This document shows, piece after piece, positions 1-7,099 of a stretch of DNA of 7,759 nt (the first letter of the stretch is position 1; each line of letters begins with the position of its first letter). Position numbers and translations under genes: made by a program. This stretch comes from Candidatus Altimarinota bacterium (GTDB taxonomy: Bacteria; Patescibacteriota; Gracilibacteria; BD1-5; UBA2023). The notes beneath the pieces are model-generated. The model searched no databases. It was given only the letters and a program-made list of their open reading frames with translations, and had not been told where the DNA came from. The DNA lies in the NCBI GenBank assembly GCA_943355085.1, contig CALREC010000027.1:1-7759 (forward strand), written 5' to 3'.

Positions 1-1281
1 TAAAACATCAAATCCATCTCCCTCATATTTTCCCGTCATCATCAAAAACTCCCCACTCGGAAGCATCTTGAAAGATGGGTGGTATTGTGTGGGATTTAAG
101 AGCTCATAACTCACTCAGGCATCCGTGGTAAAGGACCATTTCCCGGTCTTATATTCCAAATGTCCACCGATAATACCATTCCCCTTGAGGTGTGGTCAGA
201 GTAGTTGTTGATTTGGGTCCATACCCGTTGAGATGGTGGCATCAGCCCCACTAGTTCCCTGTAATGTAAGCCCGTCAGTAATTTGAAGTTCTTTTGTTTG
301 CAATTGTATACCAATTCGAAAGTCGGTTACATGGGTTGATGGAGATCCTGACTTGAGCCCTAACTCATGTTGAGCAAAACCAAGAAGGGTTGTGAAGTCA
401 ATAATCTTTCATTCCTTGACTGATGTATAAGTAGCAACTGAAGTTTTATACTCAATGGGACCTGCGGTTCCTTGAGCATCCACTACTCCTTGTTTCGGCG
501 TATTCAGAAGTCTACTTGGGTCCACTCACCCCAGAGTCATATTTGAATGAGCTTCTTCCCAAGCTGTACGAGCAAATCAGGTAAATTTTCCATTTGCATC
601 AAAAATCGCTCATCCAAAGCTATTTCCCGCCCTTCATCCGACCGTCAAAAGGTAGGCTTGATACTTTTCTCGAAGTTCTGCTTCAGTTTTTCACTCAAAC
701 ACCTTTGCTCCAGTATTTCCAGCTCACTCAGCTGTTATGAAATACATAAGACCAGTTTTAGGGTCCTGAGCTACAGTAAACATATGCCCTATACCAGCTC
801 CTATGATCGATGTACTGGCATTAAATCCAAGAGATTGAAATATCCTCGTGGTAAATGTAGCAAAATCTTTACAGATAACACGATCTTCAGCACTCAGGTT
901 CCCTTGTAAAAAACGGTTGTACATGTCTGCGGGCGATACCTCTGGCCTAGCAAGTTGATTCTCTGCTGCTTAAGCCCTCGAGCTAATGCTGCCGTTTATA
1001 AGTCCCTGATCGTAGTGATTGCGGTCACTCAGTCTATCCTGAAAAATAGCAAGCTGTATCGTAAGATTCCTCACAAGGAGCGCTCGTGAACTTGCAACAA
1101 ACTCTGGATTTTGTGGTGCTTTCCCCAAGTAGGCAAAAGCATTTTCGTAGTTTTTTAGGAAAGCCGCAAGGTTATCAGGAAATCTCCCCGGAATAATCCA
1201 TGGTCATATGCTCAGATCATTAACGCGGGTATTATTATCAATGGTACTTGCTGGAGTAAAATTAAGTATACCTTTACTTTA
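1..1281 (-). pseudogene. Large transglutaminase-like protein, interrupted by TAA and lacking a 5' ATG; continues past the left edge
   Basis: Read on the minus strand with UGA as Gly, one frame stays open from about 1281 to position 1 (about 427 codons) except for a single TAA at 970-972. Ten in-frame TGA codons fit as Gly. The part after the TAA contains a transglutaminase-like segment: Cys in VICKDFATFTTRIF (codon 871-873), an R-x-L-G-F-like run (FQSLGF), and His in GIGHMFTVAQDPKTG (codon 784-786). This resembles the Cys...His...Asp order of papain/transglutaminase folds, but I cannot confirm the third residue. The later part is beta-rich and unrecognised. No ATG occurs in frame before 922-924, and that Met has no ribosome-binding site; a TATACT at 1265-1270 could be a -10. 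The same frame continues through the TAA with matching protein character, so I infer a nonsense mutation (TGA-Gly to TAA is one transition) or a sequencing error. Alternatively a shorter gene starts at 924. Function is tentative. Confidence 0.55.
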
Positions 1282-1309
1282 CCCTAAATGTTTTTAAAAT
1301 GCAATTTTT

Positions 1310-1336
1310 TTGACATTTTTAAATAAACCATATAAT
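1310..1336 (+). promoter_or_regulatory. Promoter of tRNA-Gln
   Basis: TTGACA at 1310-1315 and TATAAT at 1331-1336, both perfect sigma-70 hexamers, are separated by only 15 bp. The -10 sits in the context CCATATAATAC. A transcript would start near 1343, about 60 nt before the tRNA. Confidence 0.7.
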
Positions 1337-1402
1337 ACGCGGGCTAAAAATATGGAGCACAGAAAAATAATTCTCATTTATTCCTTTTGGAAAACCATTT
1401 GC

Positions 1403-1477
1403 TGGGGATTCGCCAAGTGGTAAGGCAGCGGACTTTGACTCCGCCACTCGGGGGTTCGAATCCCTCATCCCCAACCA
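1403..1477 (+). tRNA. tRNA-Gln(UUG)
   Basis: This is a 75-nt cloverleaf. The acceptor strands TGGGGAT and ATCCCCA pair, followed by discriminator A and an encoded CCA. The anticodon stem GCGGA/TCCGC closes the loop CTTTGAC, giving anticodon UUG (reads CAA and CAG). The D-arm region GCCAAGTGGTAAGGC and the T-loop TTCGAAT are canonical, and the sequence closely resembles bacterial tRNA-Gln as I remember it. It has its own strong promoter about 70 bp upstream and is followed by a structured spacer and a duplicate of its 3' end. Confidence 0.96.
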
Positions 1478-1478
1478 T
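1458..1478 (+). repeat. Direct repeat copy 1 (3' end of tRNA-Gln)
   Basis: These 21 bases cover the end of the T-arm, the 3' acceptor strand and CCA, and recur exactly at 1608-1628. Offset is 150 bp. Such a duplication is typical of a left attachment site where an element integrated into a tRNA 3' end, although the unit here is too small to carry genes. Confidence 0.8.
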
Positions 1479-1517
1479 AAGTATGAGATGATGGTGAATA
1501 AGGAATTCGAAACCGAA

Positions 1518-1574
1518 GTGACACCGATGAAGTAATGAATCGGGGAAAAAGCCAAAGATTTGGCTTTTCGTCAC
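1518..1574 (+). ncRNA. Candidate structured RNA (three-way junction) downstream of tRNA-Gln
   Basis: Complementary segments define a compact junction. A closing stem GTGAC (1518-1522) / GTCAC (1570-1574) encloses hairpin CCGAT/ATCGG (1524-1528 with 1539-1543, 10-nt loop) and hairpin AAAAGCCAAA/TTTGGCTTTT (1547-1556 with 1559-1568). The linkers are only 1, 3 and 1 nt. The second hairpin alone has A-tract/T-tract flanks like a weak bidirectional terminator and could simply end the tRNA transcript. Function unknown; the fold was found by eye only. Confidence 0.4.
1547..1568. terminator. Possible bidirectional terminator after tRNA-Gln
   Basis: A perfect 10-bp inverted repeat, AAAAGCCAAA (1547-1556) and TTTGGCTTTT (1559-1568), has its G/C core at the middle and its A- and T-tracts at the outside. 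It lies 70 nt after the tRNA. The stem is AT-rich, so efficiency is uncertain. Confidence 0.45.
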
Positions 1575-1580
1575 AAGGCG

Positions 1581-1606
1581 TTCTTCAGAGCGAATGCGAT
1601 GAAGAA
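1581..1606. repeat. Inverted repeat next to the second tRNA 3'-end copy
   Basis: TTCTTCA (1581-1587) and TGAAGAA (1600-1606) form a 7-bp stem with a 12-nt loop, directly before the duplicated tRNA tail at 1608. It could be part of the same structured transcript or the end of a small inserted element. Confidence 0.4.
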
Positions 1607-1607
1607 A

Positions 1608-1628
1608 GAATCCCTCATCCCCAACCAT
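1608..1628 (+). repeat. Direct repeat copy 2 (orphan tRNA-Gln 3' end)
   Basis: Exact 21-base copy of 1458-1478, including the acceptor 3' strand and CCA, without any tRNA 5' portion before it. It lies 17 bp upstream of the rplU -35 element. It may be an attachment-site (attR-like) scar, or the tail of a tRNA-mimic transcript. Confidence 0.8.
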
Positions 1629-1644
1629 TATAAATCGATAAAGA

Positions 1645-1671
1645 TTGATTTTTCAGAAAAATCCATATAAT
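1645..1671 (+). promoter_or_regulatory. Promoter of rplU
   Basis: TTGATT at 1645-1650 and TATAAT at 1666-1671 with a 15-bp spacer; the -10 again lies in CCATATAATAC. A start near 1678 would leave a leader of about 32 nt. Confidence 0.65.
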
Positions 1672-1709
1672 ACAACAAAATAAATAATTATTTTTTCATT
1701 TTTCATTTC

Positions 1710-2021
1710 ATGTTTGCGATCGTAGAAATCGGAGGAAACCAGTTTACCGTAAAGGTAGGAGACGTTATTGAAGTAGACAATCAAAATACTGAAGTAGGCT
1801 CAATTATGGATGTACAACCACTTCTTGTATCAAGCGAGGACGGCGTGACCGTTAAAGTTGGAACTCCGGTCGTTGAGGGTGCGAAAGTATCACTCAAAGT
1901 TCTCGAAGATTATCGAGGAGAAAAAATCCGTGTGTTTAAGATGAAATCAAAAAAACGCTATGCTCGTACTTTTGGTTTTAGACCAGAACAAACTAAGTTA
2001 GAAGTTACTGCCATTGTATAA
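1710..2021 (+). CDS. rplU: 50S ribosomal protein bL21
   Basis: The 103-aa product has the usual length of bL21 and its N-terminal signature, MFAIVEIGGNQFTVKVGD, matching the family pattern of a GG(K/N)Q(Y/F)-V followed by GD. The C-terminal basic stretch with KMKSKKRYARTFGFRPEQT matches the conserved KxKKxxRrxxGHRqxxT region that contacts 23S rRNA. The start is ATG after a pyrimidine-rich leader (TTTTCATTTTTCATTTC) with no Shine-Dalgarno sequence. It contains no UGA codon. In most bacteria rplU is followed by rpmA (bL27); here it is followed by a cell-wall hydrolase, so the usual pair is separated, at least downstream. It has its own promoter at 1645-1671. Identification is secure. Confidence 0.96.
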   Translation: MFAIVEIGGNQFTVKVGDVIEVDNQNTEVGSIMDVQPLLVSSEDGVTVKVGTPVVEGAKVSLKVLEDYRGEKIRVFKMKSKKRYARTFGFRPEQTKLEVTAIV

Positions 2022-2094
2022 GGAGGATTTCTCTTTGTTTTAATAAATATTCTTTATCTAAAATAGAGAGAGCTTTTATTCCTAAAACACCTGA

Positions 2095-3150
2095 ATGAAA
2101 CTCAAAATCAATATTCAAGCCCGCCTCAAAAGACACGCTCGCAATAGCCCATCTTTAAGCAAAAAAAGAATTTTCTCTTTCTTAAAAAAATTCAAAATTT
2201 TTTCTCTTTTAATCGTGGTTATACTCCCTATATATCCTTCCTTCTGAGCTTTTTGACTCAATGAAGAGACGGCAGTGGGTAATTATGATGAGAGTAGCAT
2301 CATCACGGCTTATGAAGGCGATAGTGAGGATTCTTCGATATTTTCAAAAGAATCAGGATTTATAAAATCCAATAGTACACTCGATGATACTCGTGACATA
2401 ACCGGATCCAGTAGACTCCTGAGTTATACTGTTCAAAAAGGGGATTCCATAGGGACTATTGGTGAAAAGTTCAATGTAAGTGCAAACTCTATCATTTGGG
2501 CAAATGATTTTGATAAAAATGTAGTACTTCATGTCAATGCTGTTATTAAAATCCCTCCCGTAACTGGTCTTGCTTATACGGTTTTACCGGGTGATACTAT
2601 AGAGGGTCTTGCACAAAAATATAAAGTAGATGCAAAAAAAATTGCCGAACAAAATAAACTTGCCCTCAAACAAGAACTCCTTATCTGACAACAGATTCTC
2701 ATGCCTGGAGCAGTTAAGATAAATCCACCTAAGCGAGTTGTACAAGAAGATGTGAAAAAGAAGTTATTTGTAAAAACACCTCCGAAAAAAGTAGTTACCA
2801 AAACTTACTCTACGTGATTTACAGGAAAAGGCAATAGGTTTGTTTGGGGAAATTGTACCTACTTTGTTGCTAATCATAAAAATGTTACTTGGCATGGAAA
2901 TGCCAATGCCTGGCTTCGTAATGCTGCTGCAGCAGGTGTGCCAACCGGAAGTAATCCGGCAGCAGGGGCAATCATATCTTTTAAGTGATCCGGATACAAT
3001 CCATACTATGGTCATGTGGGCCTCGTTGTAGATGTAGATGGTGACGATATAGTAGTAAAAGATATGAACTATCGACGACTCAATGAAGTAACTATACGTC
3101 GTATATCGAAAAATGATGCTTCTATTAAGTGATATATCTATACAGACTAA
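2095..3150 (+). CDS. LysM-LysM-CHAP peptidoglycan hydrolase (code 25)
   Basis: The 351-aa frame needs six UGA codons read as Gly (residues 51, 54, 198, 241, 298, 346). ATG at 2095 follows a TAA in the same frame 12 bp upstream. The N-terminus is basic (about residues 1-35) and is followed by a hydrophobic segment FSLLIVVILPIYPSFGAFG, a signal peptide or membrane anchor. After a Ser/Asp-rich linker come two LysM modules, beginning YTVQKGDS (about 111-155) and YTVLPGDT (about 161-205), which bind peptidoglycan glycan. A Lys/Pro-rich linker leads to a CHAP domain: catalytic Cys254 in VWGNCTYFVA and His307 in YYGHVGLVV. CHAP enzymes are amidases or endopeptidases that cut peptide crosslinks. The protein is exported and probably acts in wall remodelling or division; attack on a host or neighbour cell is speculation. 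It ends at a strong terminator. Confidence 0.9.
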
Positions 3151-3155
3151 TGAAC

Positions 3156-3192
3156 AAAAAAAATCCTCCGAGCAAGTCGGAGGATTTTTTTT
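3156..3192. terminator. Bidirectional Rho-independent terminator between the CHAP gene and glyS
   Basis: The stem TCCTCCGA (3164-3171) / TCGGAGGA (3177-3184) has loop GCAAG and is flanked by eight A (3156-3163) and eight T (3185-3192). It therefore works in both directions for the convergent genes. It starts 5 nt after the CHAP gene stop and overlaps the glyS stop codon. Confidence 0.92.
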
Positions 3193-4588
3193 AGCAACCT
3201 TTCTTTTTAAGGTACTCTTTCAAATCTATAATCTTTATGACTTCCTGAAGTCCCGTATCTCGGTCTCGAACGGTGAGTTGTCACTGATCGTAGTTCTCAC
3301 TATCAACACAGATCGAAAACGGTACCCCTATCTCGTCCATTCGATAGTAGCGCTTCCCGATAGCTCCGGCTTCGTCGTATTCACATACAAAGTCTTCCGA
3401 GAGTAGGTTAAATATTTCCATAGCTTGCGATGAAAGCTTCTTCACAAGCGGAAGAATCGCAACCTTGACCGGGGCAATATTGGGCTTAAATTTCATGACG
3501 ATACGACTTCCTTCTTCGGTTTCTACAAGAGTATAAGCATCGCACAATGTTGCAAGAGTTAATCGAGAGAGACCCATGGCCGGTTCGATCACATAGGGTA
3601 TATATTTCTCATTAGTAAATGGATCAAAATAACTGAGATCAGCCCTAGAGAGACTCATATGAGCCTTAAGATCATAATCAGTTCTGTTTGCAAGAGTTTG
3701 AATTTCTCCCCAACCAAATGGGTACTGATATTCAAAATCTCAGGCACGACGAGAATAATGAGGAAGTCCTTCTTTTGGAATTTCCACAAATCGTACGTTC
3801 TGTTCCTGAAGTCAAAGGGTTGTCGTAAAATAATTATACGATATATTATACCATTCTTCAAAAAACTGCTCATCTGTTCATGGCTTACAAAAGAATTCCA
3901 TCTCCATTTGTTCGAATTCTCGGGTACGAAATATAAAATTCTTTGGAGTAATTTCATTACGAAAAGATTTTCCTACCTGAGCAACTCCAAAGGGTATTTT
4001 TTTTCGGCTTGTTCGAGCAATGTTTGCGAAATTCACAAACATCCCCTGAGCGGTCTCAGGACGTAGATAGACAAGACTTGTAGAATCTTCTGTGACTCAT
4101 TGGTGTGTTGAGAGCATGAGATTAAATCGTTGAATTCCAGTCCAATTTTTCTTGCCACAATTTGGACAGACGATATGACCAAGACTAATATATGAATCAA
4201 AATCCTCTGTTGGGGTTTTATCTCCAGCCCAGTTTACCGGAACGGGGAATTTAGAATTTTTTTCCAATGCCTCTTCCACAAGCTTATCTGCTCGATGGCG
4301 CGTATGACAATCCTTGCATTCCATAAGCGGATCAGCAAACCCTCCTACATGGCCTGATGCCACCCAAACATTTGGGTTCATCATAATAGCAGAATCAAGC
4401 AGAACCATATTTGGGCGTTTTTGCACAAATTCTTTTATCCAGGCGTTTTTGATATTTTCTTTGAGCATAGATCCATACGGTCCATAATCCCAACTATTCG
4501 CGAGTCCTCCATATATCTCTGAACCCTGATATACAAAGCCCCGAACTTTTGAAAACTCAACTATATCCTTCATATCTACATGTGACAT
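3191..4588 (-). CDS. glyS: Glycyl-tRNA synthetase, single-chain (alpha2) type, code 25
   Basis: The 465-aa class II synthetase (also named glyQS) charges tRNA-Gly; in this organism that must include a UGA-reading tRNA-Gly. Visible features in order: N-terminal [20 protein letters not shown] and a motif 1 region (about 35-90, ending [10 protein letters not shown]); a zinc-binding insertion with Cys pairs C91/C94 (ECKDC) and C141/C144 (CPNC); [11 protein letters not shown]; motif 2 at about 209-225 (SFRNEI...[14 protein letters not shown]); motif 3 EPAMGLSRL at about 335-343; and a C-terminal anticodon-binding domain ending in the conserved LTVRDRDT. Five in-frame TGA codons encode Gly (residues 164, 237, 259, 283, 436), for example in AGDFEY and in DQG-QLTV. 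I chose ATG at 4588 ([12 protein letters not shown]) over an upstream TTG because it precedes the family's N-terminal homology. There is no Shine-Dalgarno sequence. Expression is controlled by a T-box leader. Confidence 0.95.
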
Positions 4589-4608
4589 AAAACGTAAAAT
4601 TAACAAAT

Positions 4609-4653
4609 AAAAAATCCCAAAAACCTCTATCTTAGAAAGAGATTCTCGGGACC
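4609..4653 (-). terminator. T-box-controlled intrinsic terminator of glyS
   Basis: The 5' strand 4653-4635 (starting GGTCCC) pairs with 4631-4613 (ending GGGATT), a helix of about 19 bp with one T-T mismatch and several G-T pairs. The T-tract at 4614-4609 follows. The first six bases are shared with the antiterminator, so the two structures exclude each other. Confidence 0.85.
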
Positions 4654-4778
4654 AGATTGAGAAATTTCACCGGCGGTTCCACCCAAATTCCGTGATGTGA
4701 ATCACGACACTTTTTCTGAAAGATATGAAGAAGAAGGTTTCCAACCCTTCCTATAAGTCTCTCCATCTTGCAGATACG
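4609..4778 (-). promoter_or_regulatory. T-box riboswitch (glycine) in the glyS leader
   Basis: The minus-strand leader carries the T-box signature GGGTGGAACCGCC (4684-4672). In the antiterminator, GGG (4684-4682) and ACC (4677-4675) flank the bulge UGGA (4681-4678) and pair with GGTCCC (4653-4648). The same GGTCCC alternatively pairs with GGGATT (4618-4613) to build a terminator. UGGA is complementary to UCCA, fitting the U73 discriminator of bacterial tRNA-Gly. A Stem III-like hairpin CGTGAT/ATCACG (4706-4701 with 4696-4691) precedes it. Stem I is short and its fold uncertain: helix CTGCAAGAT/ATCTTTCAG (4773-4765 with 4724-4716) is one option. A GGA at 4764-4762 is a candidate specifier, in the 3' side of a smaller hairpin. 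Uncharged tRNA-Gly would allow read-through into glyS. Confidence 0.88.
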
Positions 4779-4784
4779 ACAGAT

Positions 4785-4812
4785 ATTATATGGGATATGT
4801 GTATAAATGCAA
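4785..4812 (-). promoter_or_regulatory. Promoter of glyS
   Basis: On the minus strand, TTGCAT (4812-4807) and TATAAT (4790-4785) are 16 bp apart; the -10 is preceded by CCCA as at the tRNA-Gln and rplU promoters. The predicted start near 4778 gives a leader of about 190 nt that holds the T-box. Confidence 0.6.
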
Positions 4813-4867
4813 ATTTTTATATATTCACGCTTATTCAATCGATGAAAAAAATCCCAGATAAAAAATT

Positions 4868-4894
4868 TTGAAAATCCCCACTTTTCTATATAAT
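4868..4894 (+). promoter_or_regulatory. Promoter of atpDC
   Basis: TTGAAA (4868-4873) and TATAAT (4889-4894) are separated by 15 bp. Start near 4901 leaves a leader of about 26 nt. It is divergent from the glyS promoter. Confidence 0.65.
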
Positions 4895-4926
4895 CTCCAC
4901 GTTTTTACTATTTACACTCTCCATTT

Positions 4927-6321
<1,395 letters not shown>

Positions 6322-6338
6322 TTTCTAACTCGTGACCT

Positions 6339-6749
6339 ATGCATCTCACTCTTGTATCCATTGTAAAACAAATTCTTGATAATTCACTTATTGAGTGGAT
6401 ATCCATGCCAACGCGCGATGGAGAGATTACTATTTTCCCCAATCATGAACCACTCATAACAGCGCTCGTCCCAGGAATACTGACTGTTTGTATAGATGGA
6501 AAAAATACACAATATGCAGTCGGTGGTGGTGTTGCCGAAATCACACCAATACACGTTACCATTACTGTAGATATGGTAGAAGATGGTGCTCATTTGAGCA
6601 TAGAAGATATTCGTGAGAAAAAAATGGAAGCAGAAAAGCTCTTAGAAGCATATAAAAATAACAACAAATCTATGGACATGGATACCTATATCGAGCTCGA
6701 GCAACAAATACTCAAAGAAGCTGCCCGAGAGCAGCTTGCTATGAAATAA
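6339..6749 (+). CDS. atpC: F1Fo ATP synthase subunit epsilon
   Basis: This 136-aa protein belongs to the central stalk and links gamma rotation to F1; its C-terminal helices can inhibit ATP hydrolysis. The N-terminal beta-sandwich (about 1-86) contains the family pattern SMPTRDGEITIFPNHEPLIT followed by LVPGILTV and YAVGGGVAEI. The C-terminal part (about 87-136) is a charged helical hairpin, EDIREKKMEAEKLLEAY then IELEQQILKEAAREQLA. It starts 17 bp after the atpD stop. An AAAGGAGAA lies at the end of atpD but about 20 nt from the ATG, too far for a normal ribosome-binding site. No UGA codons. The pair is the standard order atpD-atpC. Confidence 0.94.
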   Translation: MHLTLVSIVKQILDNSLIEWISMPTRDGEITIFPNHEPLITALVPGILTVCIDGKNTQYAVGGGVAEITPIHVTITVDMVEDGAHLSIEDIREKKMEAEKLLEAYKNNNKSMDMDTYIELEQQILKEAAREQLAMK

Positions 6750-6764
6750 GGTGTAGATGTTTTA

Positions 6765-6989
6765 TTATTCATTCTCTAACTGACTATAATACGCCGTCTT
6801 TACCTCATGATACTCCTTTTCTAAAGTCAGAATAGTACGCTCATGATAATCTCATGATGGATAAGATCGGCGTCGGTCATGAGCATTTTTTAAAATCTCA
6901 CTAACGCGAAGTTTTTTTTTAAAAAGAGAATATAAGTCCGCCTCTTTCGGGAATTGTTTTTCTCAAGAAAGTTCTATATGATTGTTCAT
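6765..6989 (-). CDS. Small hypothetical protein, 74 aa, visible only under code 25
   Basis: ATG at 6989-6987 opens a 74-codon frame ending in TAA at 6767-6765, with two in-frame TGA codons (6963-6965 and 6852-6854) read as Gly. The product is hydrophilic and rich in Lys, Glu, Arg and Tyr; the second half (ERTILTLEKEYHEVKTAYYS) looks helical, perhaps a short coiled coil. It has no signal peptide or membrane segment, and I do not recognise a family. It converges on atpC with 15 bp between stop codons and has a plausible promoter at 7030-7056. The two UGA codons, tight fit between neighbours and protein-like composition make it likelier to be real than a chance frame. Confidence 0.65.
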
Positions 6990-7029
6990 AAAAGCAAAAT
7001 TGAATAAGTAAAAGGTAAGGTACTCACAC

Positions 7030-7056
7030 TATATAATATACATAACATAATGTCAA
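7030..7056 (-). promoter_or_regulatory. Promoter of the 74-aa gene, overlapping a possible plus-strand -10
   Basis: On the minus strand, TTGACA (7056-7051) and TATATA (7035-7030) are 15 bp apart. TATAAT at 7032-7037 on the plus strand overlaps it and could be the -10 for the methyltransferase, but no -35 hexamer is visible at 15-18 bp from it. Confidence 0.5.
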
Positions 7057-7099
7057 ATATTACTTCCCATAAATAGTATTTTAAGTACCTCAAATTTTT

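Noticed and set aside
547..909. Plus-strand frame of 120 codons
   Set aside because: It is the complement of the code-25 minus-strand gene and has the unbalanced Ser/Cys composition of a shadow frame.
1511..1580. Hammerhead ribozyme between the tRNA-tail repeats
   Set aside because: The topology (closing stem, two hairpins, GAAA before the second and UUC after it) is suggestive. However, the plus strand has CCGAUGA instead of CUGANGA and no stem II in the right place; a CUGAAGA on the minus strand also lacks matching stems I and II.
1374..1628. Minus-strand frames starting MVGDEGF across the tRNA-Gln region
   Set aside because: They are the antisense of the tRNA and its duplicated tail; the [12 protein letters not shown] peptide is a well-known false gene over tRNAs.
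2022..2094. Terminator after rplU (CTCT...AGAG complementarity)
   Set aside because: The stem is only about five A/T-rich pairs around a loop of about 30 nt; not convincing.
3659..4066. Plus-strand 135-codon frame and other frames opposite glyS
   Set aside because: The minus strand encodes conserved GlyRS motifs across the whole stretch.
3191..4588. glyS, atpD and the CHAP gene as frameshifted or nonsense pseudogenes
   Set aside because: All breaks are TGA in the same frame at Gly positions; no TAA or TAG interrupts them.
6812..6880. Repeated CTCATGAT motifs as a protein-binding array
   Set aside because: They fall within the 74-aa coding frame and reflect repeated His-Glu and similar codons; spacing is irregular.
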